This document shows, piece after piece, positions 1 through 8,649 of a stretch of DNA of 34,214 nucleotides. Source of the DNA: Ophiothrix spiculata. Taxonomy: Eukaryota > Echinodermata > Ophiuroidea > Amphilepidida > Ophiotrichidae. Location: assembly GCA_000969725.1 (NCBI GenBank), contig JXSR01S061202.1; one strand, given 5' to 3'. The translations under genes were made by a program, and so were the position numbers. Position 1 is the first letter of the stretch, and each line of letters begins with the position of its first letter. The notes beneath the pieces were generated by a model. It was not told where the DNA came from. It saw only the letters and a program-made list of their open reading frames with translations, and did no database searches.

Positions 1-91
1 TTTACCATGCTCAAAAAAATAAAAATATCTAGGGTCGGTGGTAAAATTAGGGTCGGTCGGGTTACGCCAATCAAACAATTTTTTTTAGGCC
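1..91. mobile_element. Right end of a PIF/Harbinger-like MITE (GGCC family), cut by the window start
   Basis: The segment carries AGGGTCGGTCGGG and ends in CAAACAATTTTTTTTAGGCC followed by TTA. The same motifs end the complete GGCC-family elements at 3879-4133 and 5817-6076. The flanking TTA matches the 3-bp target duplication seen around the complete copies. The left half lies outside the window. Confidence 0.6.
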
Positions 92-94
92 TTA

Positions 95-647
95 TATTAA
101 CATTTTAATTTGATGACATTTATTACAGGTTTCATGATCTTTCAAAATGATTTTCATATCAAAAACCTGATCAAAAATTGCTCTTAAAGGTTAAAAGTAC
201 AGACAAACCTGAATCATCATTGAAGTGTAATGATTGAAAGATGCGTGGATGAACAGTATCATCATGTTTGGCGTTGTAATTTAAGTAAGTAGTTTCAGCT
301 AATATCATCTTCCCTTTCTGATTGATTCGATCAATAGCAATAAAACTTGACATTATTAAAAAACATGCGACTATTGTACTGTGTTTTTCCTGAAAAATGT
401 CATATTATTTGCAAGTATTTTACAAGTATAATTATTTTTCATAAGTTCAGTGACTCTTAGAAATACATGATTAGAACCCGCAAAAGAAAAGATTTTACAT
501 GTTTTTTCAAGTAAACAATAAGTGGAAATTTAAGATTATTTATTATCGACTTGAAAACGTGGAAGATCTTATTTTACTAAATTGTAGCTCTTTGACTCTT
601 GGGACATTTTAAAGAGTGCATAGAGGGTCAGTACACTTCTTATCTAA
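95..647. other. No recognisable gene or repeat
   Basis: AT-rich sequence with scattered stops in all frames. A 60-codon minus-strand frame at 171-353 resembles no family I know, and I see no coding signal in it. Confidence 0.5.
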
Positions 648-785
648 GGGGCGCACCATTGGATTTCCAGGTGGGGAGCAGGAAGTTTTTTGGAAAAAAA
701 ATTCCCCCTCCACAGGCAGATGAAAAAAATTCCCCCTGAACATGGAATAGGGAAAACCCCCAGTTATTTCCAGGGAAAAAAATTG
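648..785 (+). mobile_element. Truncated GGGGCGCACC-ended MITE
   Basis: It starts GGGGCGCACCATTGGATTTC and continues through two AATTCCCCCT blocks and a TTTCCAGGGAAAAAA motif. These occur in the same order as in the complete element at 12446-12663. The right half, including the inverted terminus, is missing after about 785. Confidence 0.65.
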
Positions 786-922
786 TATCTTGAAAACAAT
801 TATCAGACTCAAGTGAAATTTTCAGTATACATTTACGTTGTACTCTTCTTCTTATTTTAGCTAGAAAAGGGGCAAGGTTATTGTCACATCTGAATCATAA
901 ATTGCACCTTTTAAGGTAGGCC

Positions 923-988
923 TAAGTGTTAGGGTTGTAGTGGAGTGGTCAAAAATACTGTGGAACAAAACATGGTTAAAGCTTTTTA
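923..988 (+). repeat. 66-bp direct repeat, copy 1
   Basis: The block from TAAGTGTTAGGGTTG through GGAGTGGTCAAAA to ATGGTTAAAGCTTTT recurs at 1955-2020 with only a few mismatches. A TATGTGACC-type MITE begins immediately at its right end. The pair could be a short duplicated sequence or the remains of terminal direct repeats. Confidence 0.7.
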
Positions 989-1388
989 TATGTGACCCGT
1001 CATATCAAAAGGTACCTTAAGGTTGGCATCGTAAATTACGAGATACAGGGCATTGAAGTTAAGCATAGTCAAAAATCACGTCCAAGGTCGAATTTCTAAT
1101 TTCATCAGAAACGTTACCTTTGAAGTGTATTCTATCTTATAAATCAGGTTCCAACATCTAAAACATAAGACAAATGTTTTAAAAACCGAGATGAAAATCC
1201 TTTCTACATTCAAGTTTTACCAGTATAGAAACTTTAAACTTGATTATCTCAGAACTATAGTTTTCTAAATCAGCCCGATGCCTTTTACCAATTTTGATGT
1301 AACTTTGCAATCGAACACCCAATAACCAAAAGCAAGGTGTCATTTAAAAGCTTAAAATATAATCTTTCAGATGAGACCAAAAAATTAT
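989..1388 (-). mobile_element. TATGTGACCCGTC-family MITE, copy 1 (inverted, one end lost)
   Basis: The left terminus TATGTGACCCGTCATATC is followed by AAAAGGTACCTTAAGG. The body matches the elements at 20972-21420 and 30297-30752 in reverse orientation, down to the GATGAGACCAAAAAAT block. There the homology stops, so the opposite inverted terminus is gone. TA precedes TGTGACC, as in the complete copies. Confidence 0.8.
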
Positions 1389-1424
1389 TGTCTATATTCT
1401 GTATTCGCTGTATTCGCTGTTTAA

Positions 1425-1860
1425 TACCACGTTCAGACACACTAAAAAGTCATCTTAAGTTGATATCTTGTCAATTTGTAATTTCAAACACGACCTCGGA
1501 TTAGTGAAAAGTAATTTGACTTACCACTATTCACACATGCGCTACGATTTTGAAGTTGAATTGAAATGAGCTTTACTTGTTCCAGGTCAATGCGCTGTAG
1601 AAGTAAACATGAATTCAACTCGACTTACGGCGACATGTTTTCACACATACAAAAAGTCATCGGTTGTCGTCATTAGTCGAGTTACATCGACTTACTAAAG
1701 CGATTTAACTTGCTTTTTAGCGAGTTGAAAATTCGATGGAAGACGACTTTTTGAAAGACGACTTAAGTCGACTTGAACTGTTCACGCACAAGTGAATTTT
1801 GAACTCGATATAACTCGAAGACGACTAAAGACGACTTTTAGGCTCTGTCTGAACGGGGTA
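1425..1860. mobile_element. MITE with TACCxCGTTCAGACA inverted termini
   Basis: The left end TACCACGTTCAGACACA mirrors the right end, which reads TACCCCGTTCAGACAGA on the minus strand. Both are followed inward by CTAAAA-GTC. The interior is rich in GTCGACTT/AAGTCGTC motifs in both orientations, for example GACTTAAGTCGACTTG. TA flanks both ends. About 436 bp, with no coding capacity. Confidence 0.65.
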
Positions 1861-1954
1861 TAAGTTTCCTGTGCTTGTATTAGCTGTGCCTTTGTCTGTT
1901 TCATCCTTCAGTTGCTAACCCTGCCGTTGACTTATACTTGGTTTAGGGTTAAGG

Positions 1955-2020
1955 TAAGTGTTAGGGTTGGAGTGGAGTGGTCAAAATTACTGTGGAACGA
2001 AATATGGTTAAAGCTTTTAT
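1955..2020 (+). repeat. 66-bp direct repeat, copy 2
   Basis: It matches 923-988 with a few substitutions, for example GGGTTGGAGTGGAGTGG against GGGTTGTAGTGGAGTGG. In this copy the sequence runs on into ATGAAATATGAAA without an inserted MITE. The two copies lie 1,032 bp apart in the same orientation. Confidence 0.7.
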
Positions 2021-2622
2021 GAAATATGAAAATGTAGTTCACTTGCCATTTACACTCAGATGACACAAATATAAAGGGAAAGATATGTGTTGTCTAATTA
2101 TGATAATTATCGTTAGTATAACTTTGCCAAAGTAGTCTAGATATCATGTAACTTGGGATGATGTCTGTAAATGTTTCAAAGTTCAGCACCTGTTTCTGAT
2201 GTGATATGATCGGAAATTATAAATCAACATGAATTATGTTAGCATCCATCTGTCAGTGACGTCGAATAATAACGGAATTTATTAGCAATAACAGTGTGCA
2301 TTTGGTTCATTTCAGCGTAATTGTCATTGTCAATTTAACGGTAATAACTTTGGGATTATTTTGAATCATACTAATCATTTAATTTCTACACTGATTTGAA
2401 TTGCATCGTTTTCTGCAATTTAATCAGCAATAATTGAAATGTAGATTTCCTCTTCCTCGTCATAAGGAGATGATGCATTGCTTCAATACAAGCTTATATA
2501 CTTATGGATTTCTTTCACTAATGGAATATTTTCTTGTGATAGTATGTAACAATGTAGCGTTTCATTTATTAGCAACATCTTTGATTGGTGAGAATGAGGA
2601 ACTATGGTAATACTGACAGTAA
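2021..2622. other. No recognisable gene or repeat
   Basis: AT-rich sequence. I find no exon-like block and no inverted-repeat pair. Confidence 0.45.
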
Positions 2623-2841
2623 ATATTGTAAAAAAAGAAATATTTGCTAGCAATTTAATGTCGTTAATTTTGCTAATACCCCAAAATCGCAAAATTAATT
2701 TGCCGCTATTAAAATAATCATGTACAATGATTTCAATGGCATGCTGATGCAATTAGTGAAATTAAAATGCCGCCCAAAACCCCAGATTCCCCTGAAATTC
2801 GCAACATTTTCTTTCCGCAAATATTTCTTGTTTTACAGTAT
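2623..2841. mobile_element. MITE with TACTGTAAA-type inverted termini
   Basis: The right end reads on the minus strand TACTGTAAAACAAGAAATAT followed by TTGC. The left end reads TATTGTAAAAAAAGAAATAT followed by TTGC, so the termini match over about 24 bp with few differences. The interior has GCAAAATTAATTTGCCGC and GCGAATTTC-type motifs. About 219 bp. Two open frames over it, at 2483-2752 (minus) and 2767-2994 (plus), are probably by-products of the repeat. Confidence 0.6.
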
Positions 2842-2997
2842 TCGCTTTTAAAACCAATGACCATTGATGATATATGTTCTAATGACCCCACATTTATTTC
2901 CAAATTTTTAATTGTTATAGTGAAAAATCATACCCTAAATTATGTTGGTCTTAAGACCTTTTATAAACCTGAACTTTTACAACTGAACTCTTGATAA

Positions 2998-3078
2998 GGC
3001 CAAAAAAAAAATTGTTTGTTTGCCCTCCAGTGGAAAAATTAAAATGTTGGGTCGGTCGTTCGTTTGATCTTTTTTTTT
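2998..3078 (+). mobile_element. Left end of a GGCC-family (Harbinger-like) MITE
   Basis: TAA then GGCCAAAAAAAAAATTGTTT, followed by GCCCTCCAGTGGAAAAATT and GGGTCGGTCG. This is the left terminus and subterminal motif set of the family. No matching right end is found before the next element at 3282, so the copy looks truncated. Confidence 0.6.
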
Positions 3079-3281
3079 TCAAAATTTGTGTGGATTGAAA
3101 GAAAACTTCTACATGAAACTGGTGTCTTACAGTTACTCATAATAACTGACAAAATTTTTCAGTTGACTCAATCCAGTTTTTTTTCAAGGATATTGAATAA
3201 ATGACCCAACAATATTGTAAAATATATGTTTGGAAACATTGGTTTGACACCGCCCTATATGTAGAGGTAGCTTTATAATAA

Positions 3282-3637
3282 GGCCAAAAAAATAAATTGT
3301 TTGGTTGTCCTCTACATTTTTTGAGCAAGCGTGGACGGCAGATTTTTTTTTAAAAGATTTTTTTTCAAATGTAACTCAAAGCACACCAAATTATGGCCTC
3401 TATAAAGATGCAAATAAGTCTACTGTACCAAACAATCTCTTTATACAAGTTTAAAAACAGTATTAAAATGTAAACAAAATATTTTCAAAAGATCAAAATT
3501 CTCGAAGGGAAAAAAAAAATGGAAATCTGAAAAATAGGCGAGGTATACTTTTGTACAGTAAAAACTTTTTTCCAGTTTCAAAAAATAGGGGCGGGTGGTG
3601 GAGGACAACCAAACAACTTTTTTTGTTTTGGGGGGGG
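3282..3637 (+). mobile_element. GGCC-family MITE, GGTTGTCCTC subfamily, copy 1
   Basis: TAA precedes GGCCAAAAAAATAAATTGTT and GGTTGTCCTC. The inner block TGGCCTCTATAAAGATGCAA is shared with the copies at 27691 and 28170. The right side has GAGGACAACCAAACAA, the inverse of the left end. The outermost right bases have decayed to a G-run instead of GGCC-TTA, so the end coordinate is approximate. Confidence 0.8.
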
Positions 3638-3640
3638 CTG

Positions 3641-3875
3641 ATTTAAAAGTACCTTAAAACACAGTGTTCACCAAAGATACAGGTTTATTGCATAAATTGG
3701 TATTGTTAAATGTTCATTTCTTCCTTACAATCAAATCAAAACCAAATTAAAACAACAGGTCTGCAAAATGATTGTTAGGTCAACAGAAGAATGGAAATTA
3801 TCAGAACTTAATAGTTCGAATGATTGACAAAATTGTCACCTGCACTTGTAGGCAGTGTTCTTTTGGAGGCACATT
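3641..3875. other. No recognisable feature
   Basis: Short AT-rich spacer between two GGCC-family elements. It contains no gene signal that I can see. Confidence 0.4.
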
Positions 3876-3878
3876 TAA

Positions 3879-4133
3879 GGCCAAGAAAAAAAATGTTGTG
3901 TTGCCCTCAAGTGGAATTTCTGAAAAAATGAGTCGGTCGGTCGGGAAATAATTTTTTTAAATAATATTTTTTAAAGCACCTAAATTATGAAATTTGGGTG
4001 CATTTTCCACTATTTTCAAAATATTTTCTCAAAAAACACCCAATCTGAGCAAAATTGGGTGCTTTCCCGACCCTTTTTTTTTTAAATTTTCGAATAGGGT
4101 CGGTCGCTGAGGGCAACACAACAATTTTTGGCC
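3879..4133. mobile_element. Complete PIF/Harbinger-like MITE, GTTGCCCTCA subfamily, copy 1
   Basis: The left end GGCCAAGAAAAAAAATGTTG continues TGTTGCCCTCA. The right end TGAGGGCAACACAACAA continues TTTTTGGCC and is the inverse of the left. The flanks are TAA on both sides (3876-3878 and 4134-4136), a 3-bp target duplication of the TWA type typical of PIF/Harbinger. Inner motifs are GAGTCGGTCGGTCGG and AGGGTCGGTCGC. It is 255 bp with no coding potential. Confidence 0.88.
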
Positions 4134-4136
4134 TAA

Positions 4137-4871
4137 CACAAGAGCCTTCTGGGGATTTCAAATGAACTAGCCATAGTTAAGAAAACTTATGTGAACTTAT
4201 TTTATTCAAGAAAAGATGTGGTATTAATCAAAACATACAGAACAGTTTATCATGCTCGCAGAAAGGCAGCTTTCAACCCAATTCTGTCTTAGAAAACATT
4301 TACCGGTGTTTCTGTTTTCCTAAAGCTTTTGTTTTAAAGTGTGTGATTGTTAATATATTAAGCATGAGTTAAAATTGTTTGGATTATTACATAGTCAGAA
4401 CCATGCTCTTATACTAAAAATATTTTTGTAAATACAAAGAAGTTTATACATTTTTTAGAGTGAGGTTTGTAGAAAAAATGCAAAAAACTGAAATGCTTTG
4501 TTAGTGATAATTTGATTTAAAGCCCAATTTATATATAAATTCTGAGTTCAGCAGATATATGGATATAAGGTAATATCTAAAAATGCTATAAAATCAGAAA
4601 GTGTATGGAGAATTTAAACTTCAAGTATGTGCTGATGGCTAGTATATATATTTTTTTTATATTATTAATGTGTCCAACTTCAGAATTCAAATCTGTCTTT
4701 TGATAGTTCTTTTTCACTCTTTTGTGAATTTCATCTCGATACACTTTTGTTAGATACTGAACCACACCCAACATAAATATAAGATTCATATTTTTTCACA
4801 CAATGTCAACTAATTACTTACTATCAGATAAAGGTGAAACGACTGTTAGTGTTAGCAAGGTATACAAGGAG
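4137..4871. other. No recognisable gene or repeat
   Basis: AT-rich DNA. A 67-codon minus-strand frame at 4586-4789 has no recognisable domain, and its composition does not differ from its surroundings. Confidence 0.45.
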
Positions 4872-4879
4872 ATCAGATA

Positions 4880-5115
4880 CCTGGGGGGGTACTCCACTTT
4901 GGTCTGAACGGGGGTGTGCGGCTCGGACCGTGGAACCCTTAACCCATCTTTAAGGGTAATTTTTGAGTAAAAGTGCACCCATGTTAAATGCGACCCATGT
5001 TTAGGGATTTTGGTGCTAAAAAATGGGACCCATGTTTAGGGATTTTTTGTGAAAAAAGCGACCCATTCCAGCGGCACATCCCTGTATACCTTATATATGT
5101 GAGTACCCCCCTGGG
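4880..5115. mobile_element. hAT-like MITE with G-tract ends, copy 1
   Basis: The left end is CCTGGGGGGGTACTCC and the right end is GAGTACCCCCCTGGG, its inverse. An exact 8-bp direct repeat, ATCAGATA, flanks the element at 4872-4879 and 5116-5123; an 8-bp duplication is the hallmark of hAT insertion. The interior repeats CGACCCATGTTTAGGGATTT twice in near-identical form and has GGCACATCCCTG, shared with 18238-18609. Confidence 0.88.
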
Positions 5116-5266
5116 ATCAGATATAACAGCTTGGATGCTCATCAGAAAATGCACGAAGAGCTATCAACTTTCAATCAGCTTATTTTCAAATGACTCCTGA
5201 TAAAATCGATGTATCTCCAGGACGGATCTCGCTTCATCCATAACAATATAGCGCATACTGAACTTA

Positions 5267-5671
5267 TCACAATTCAGAAATATAATTCATCTTCCATTTG
5301 ACAGGAAAAAACATGTGTGGTTTGTGTCTGATCCTTCGCAATGCATAATTTGATATTGTAAAACGAAACAATTCTCCTGTGCAAACAGGGTATTTAGTCA
5401 TTACATTTGTCTGTCGTAGGAAACGACAAGTTGGAAATTTTGACGGCATTAGGCTGCTGATACGTGTCAAGTCTCTAGGCCTAAAGTCAGGAAGTTTGTA
5501 ATGTAGAATGTGCAAGAATTGAACATTGATCTGACGGGAAAATGTCTCAATGAGTTTTTCCATTGCGCCCTGTATTATTGCTAAAAGAAAGTAGGGCTTT
5601 TGTATTTTTAGATTTTGGGATTCCTGTGAGACCAAAGGAAATGTGTTTTTCATTAGTTCTTTCAAAATCAT
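5267..5671 (-). CDS. Unassigned open frame, possible exon or chance ORF
   Basis: This is the longest stop-free frame in the window (134 codons, ATG to TGA). The local base composition is more balanced than the AT-rich surroundings, and codon choice in the middle part looks ordinary. I see no signal peptide, no membrane segment and no motif I can name. On the coding strand an acceptor-like stretch (CTTTCTTTTAGCAATAATACAG) sits inside it, about 90 bases after the ATG, so only the downstream part might be exonic. Another exon-like block lies upstream on the same strand (6146-6372), with a MITE between them. It could equally be a 3' UTR or a chance frame. Confidence 0.18.
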   Translation of the reverse strand: MILKELMKNTFPLVSQESQNLKIQKPYFLLAIIQGAMEKLIETFSRQINVQFLHILHYKLPDFRPRDLTRISSLMPSKFPTCRFLRQTNVMTKYPVCTGELFRFTISNYALRRIRHKPHMFFPVKWKMNYISEL

Positions 5672-5816
5672 AAAATAGAGACTTACGTTCGGGCTTACGT
5701 TGTTGTTTTTGAAAAATAAATGTCATAAATGGAAAACTTTTAGATCTATATTGCCATGATCTTTGCAGATTACAATTCGGTTCAATTCTATTCTGTAGAA
5801 TGTCTGTGTCCTTTTA

Positions 5817-6076
5817 GGCCAAGAAAAAAAAATTGTTGTGTTGCCCTCAAGTGGAATTTCTGAAAAAATGAGTCGGTCGGTCGGAAATATTTTTTTTTTT
5901 AAAGCACCTAAATTATGAAATTTGGGTGTTTTTTCTACTATTTTCACAATATTTTCTCAAAAAACACCCAGTCTGAGCAAAATTAGGTGCTTTCCCCACC
6001 CTATTTTATTTTTTTTAAATTTTTTTTGAATAGGGTCGGTCGCTGAGGGCAACACAACAATTTTTTTTTCTTGGCC
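5817..6076. mobile_element. Complete PIF/Harbinger-like MITE, GTTGCCCTCA subfamily, copy 2
   Basis: GGCCAAGAAAAAAAAATTGT on the left mirrors the right end, which finishes TTTTTTTTTCTTGGCC. TTA flanks both ends (5814-5816 and 6077-6079). It is closely similar throughout to 3879-4133, including GAGTCGGTCGGTCGG and TAGGGTCGGTCGCTGAGGGC. It is 260 bp, and the termini are better preserved than in copy 1. Confidence 0.9.
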
Positions 6077-6145
6077 TTACAGGTGAAGTCCTGCAGTTTT
6101 CCTCCATCAGTGACCCGTAATGTTCCGTCTTCAAGAGGATATCAC

Positions 6146-6372
6146 CTCAGGATACCAACATAGTCAAATATATGTCCAAGTAACATCGATTCGGTCCCTG
6201 ACGCCATTTCATGTGCTATGCCGTTGTTGATGTGCGATTGCAAGTCTCCATGTTTTAAAATCACTCGGCATGGAAAGAGCACTATTTTCATGGTGCCAAA
6301 AAGACTAGCAAAAATTGAAAATTGTGTTACTTGTATTCCCACGGGCAATATAGAGTCTTCCCTTATACCTGC
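6146..6372 (-). CDS. Exon-like block of unknown identity
   Basis: On the minus strand the acceptor-like sequence CTTACTGCCCTTCCACACAG is followed by 227 bases without a stop. The block then reaches CTGAG and a donor-like GTGATATC. The frame reads A-G-I-R-E-D-S at its start and ends D-Y-V-G-I-L, with two possible internal methionine-rich stretches. Base composition is more balanced than in the flanks. If the donor is not used, a TGA follows at once. The same frame then continues open for about 20 codons (L-E-D-G-T-L-R-V-T-D-G-G) up to the MITE at 6076, which could mean a decayed exon. I recognise no family. With 5267-5671 it might be part of a minus-strand gene or pseudogene, but nothing confirms this. 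Confidence 0.2.
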
Positions 6373-6514
6373 CTGTGTGGAAGGGCAGTAAGCTTAAGAA
6401 TAGCATGGACGGGAAATGCGCGGATTTAGAGTGCTAGTGTGTCTTGTGTCTATGGTGTATTGCACTTATGGCTGTCTTAGGTGTGACATTTTCAGTGTTT
6501 GCGTAGTAAGACAT

Positions 6515-6567
6515 TTTCATCAAGGGGGGGGGCAAGGCGGGGCGAAGACTTTTTGAAGGGGGGCAAC
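6515..6567 (-). repeat. C-rich dispersed repeat, copy 1
   Basis: On the minus strand the order is CCCCCTTCAAAAAGTCTTC, then GCCCCGCCTTGCCCCCCCCC, then TTGATGAAAATG. The block at 6928-6984 has the same arrangement with substitutions, so the two are diverged copies about 415 bp apart. A short related piece (GCGGGCGAAGCGGGC) lies near 6762. Confidence 0.45.
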
Positions 6568-6927
6568 TCCCTGGATGAGTAGACACAAAATGGTACGCCC
6601 CAATTGTTTTCTCATAACTTTTTATGTAAAAATGATGTTTTTGGTCCTGTTTTTTAAAAAAAGTAGTAAATTGACTACTTTTTTTACCAAATTTTGCAAT
6701 GTCACCTCTCAATTATGCAATTTCAATTCTAAAATAAATTTAATATGATTTTTTGAAGTGCGGGCGAAGCGGGCAAAATTTTCAAACCTTATTTTGTTAA
6801 AACTACAGAAATAGGTATTAATTGAGTGTGAAATGATGGTACTGCAGTGAAAAATTGACCATTTTTATGCATGCTACTAAAATAGGAGTGCAAACTATGT
6901 AATTTCAATTTGACCTGTACTTTTCTT

Positions 6928-6984
6928 GATTTTTTCAGGGGGGGGGGGCAAGAGAGGGGCAATGCTCTTTTCAGGGGGCTGCAA
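6928..6984 (-). repeat. C-rich dispersed repeat, copy 2
   Basis: The minus strand reads GCAGCCCCCTGAAAAGAGC, then GCCCCTCTCTTGCCCCCCCC, then CTGAAAAAATC, parallel to 6515-6567. The two together may be the ends or units of an older repeat. Frames read across them give proline-rich peptides that are artefacts of the C-tracts. Confidence 0.45.
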
Positions 6985-6999
6985 TTAGTGTTCAATAGC

Positions 7000-7788
7000 G
7001 TATTTTTTGAAGGTGATTTTTTTGTGATCTAGATTTCAAGCACACAGTACCAAAAAGCCATATCCCTTACCATTTGCCATGTCTTGTTTAACCTTCAAGA
7101 TTGAAAAATTTGTTCCCCCCACCCCCCTAAACAGTCTCTGGGTAAGAAAAATAAATGATCCTGATTTTTGTGTCAATTATTTGCTAAACTTACTGCAACA
7201 CTTTGTATCAAAATCAAGTGAATGATTAGACACCGTTAGTTTTCTTAACCGTTTGTAAACATTCACATGCAGTGTTGATTTTGTTTTCAAATTTAATATA
7301 AAAAGAATATAATTTTCAACCAATTCTTGAAAATGACACATATGTGTAACATTTATTTTGTATTTTTTACAAATCTAGTTTGTGAATGTGAAAGATCAAT
7401 CAGCTGTTCAGTTGGCCTTGACTCACATAGGAAAATCCATTGACTACATGGGCCTTGTAATTATTGATCGATGTCATGTGACATAATCAACGATTACTAT
7501 CAATAGTCTGCGATGGCTGTGTACTTGGCGGTATGACTATTTTTATAGTACACCATGTTTACACACATTTACAAGAAGTCCAGAAGGCGAATTATTGATG
7601 TTCGATAAATGTGAGAAGTTAGATTCATTAGTTGATTAGATGCATTGAAAATATCACTAGTGAAGATATTTTCACATTATTTGCCAGTCATCTATGTTGA
7701 ACTTGGTCCAAATAATTAATTTGTTTTCGCTAATCTGTGTATGACAAATTATTCCCAATTGGGCGATCTTCTGGTCAGCTCTGAACAT
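7000..7788. other. No recognisable gene or repeat
   Basis: AT-rich sequence apart from a C-run (CCCCCCACCCCCC) near 7116. I see no exon signature and no inverted-repeat pair. Confidence 0.45.
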
Positions 7789-7796
7789 GGTTGAGA

Positions 7797-8143
7797 CCGG
7801 GGGGGCCACTCAACTTTGAAAGTGGTAGGTATGTCAGGCGCGAAGCGCCGAAATTGGGTCAGGTGAACTAATTTTCTGTAAAAAATGGACCTTTGAAGCC
7901 ATTTTTGGCGGTCTAGTTAACTGAATTTTTTGGCATAAATAGCCTCCTGAGCTGAAAATGTTCGCAATTTTTGCAGTTAGAGCCAAAATGTTGTAGTTTT
8001 TCTCAAAAAGAGGGTCAAAAGAACTGAGTCATGCTGAAATTGGGGATCTAATGAGCGGCATGGCGGACTGAAAAAGGGGGTCTTGACCGCCGGACATATA
8101 TATCCTGCCCACATATGTGAGTGCCCCCCCCCCCCCCCCCCCG
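7797..8143. mobile_element. hAT-like MITE with G-tract ends, copy 2
   Basis: The left end CCGGGGGGGCCACTCA is answered by a right end whose minus strand reads GGGGGGGCACTCACATATG. The flanking 8-mers are GGTTGAGA (7789-7796) and GGTTGGAA (8144-8151), 6 of 8 positions in register, so an aged target duplication is plausible. The right terminus contains a run of about 18 C. The interior differs from the other two copies, suggesting a related subfamily. The palindrome GGCGCGAAGCGCC lies at about 7837. Confidence 0.68.
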
Positions 8144-8151
8144 GGTTGGAA

Positions 8152-8540
8152 TCCCATGAGGGACAATGGGTTGCTTCTAGCAGAATTTCACACAAATTTG
8201 CTCTCGAATACATGACACTATTTTGTATCTTGGTGACACTGTTGATCATTAACCCCTTATGTCTGATTTAAGATCTTCACCATGAACTCCCAATTATACA
8301 TAGTACATACATATATGGTTATTTGTCAGTAGGAGACATTTTAAGAAATATCAATATTATTAAATCATGACAGACACAAATGGTTTAATCTTCTTCTGAT
8401 TAATAAGCTGTTAATCTTCTGATTAATAGCACCAGCTTGTATTTTCCATTCTCAGTAAGAATTAGTCTGTGTTACAGACCAAGAAACTGTACTAGTGAAA
8501 CAAACTAACTCCAACCCACTATCATGCTATAAATAGAGAT
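8152..8540. other. No recognisable gene or repeat
   Basis: AT-rich spacer with a short local duplication of TTAATCTTCTGATTAATA near 8390-8430. Confidence 0.4.
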
Positions 8541-8554
8541 AAACAAGAGTTGGT

Positions 8555-8640
8555 TCAGTCGCTGCGCTCCCTCGGACTCACAGCAAAATTTTCGCCTATG
8601 GCAAGCGCTCGCGCCTTCGGCGCTCGTTTGGTCCTTGGAC
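8555..8640. repeat. GC-rich island with hairpin, probably a repeat fragment
   Basis: The block has TCGCTGCGCTCCCTCGGACT followed by GCAAGCGCTCGCGCC-TTCG-GCGCTCG, which can fold on itself. It is far more GC-rich than either flank, and its edges are abrupt. This is typical of a transposable-element fragment. I find no second copy in the window, so the family is not defined. A minus-strand frame of 61 codons covers it without a recognisable domain. Confidence 0.35.
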
Positions 8641-8649
8641 AATACCGAG

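Noticed and set aside
923..2020. Long terminal repeats of a retrotransposon
   Set aside because: The direct repeats are only 66 bp, and the interval contains two MITEs rather than a primer-binding site, polypurine tract or pol-like frame. The LTR reading is not supported from this window.
2483..2994. Opposed frames of 89 and 75 codons
   Set aside because: Both overlap the TACTGTAAA-ended MITE at 2623-2841, show no domain and have ordinary AT-rich composition.
6434..6995. Proline-rich minus-strand frames (92 and 68 codons)
   Set aside because: The proline runs come from C-tracts in a dispersed repeat present twice here, and no other protein feature is visible.
7977..8271. Glycine- and proline-rich peptides encoded near 8100
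   Set aside because: The glycine or proline runs are translations of the C-run at the right end of a G-tract MITE, not a protein motif.
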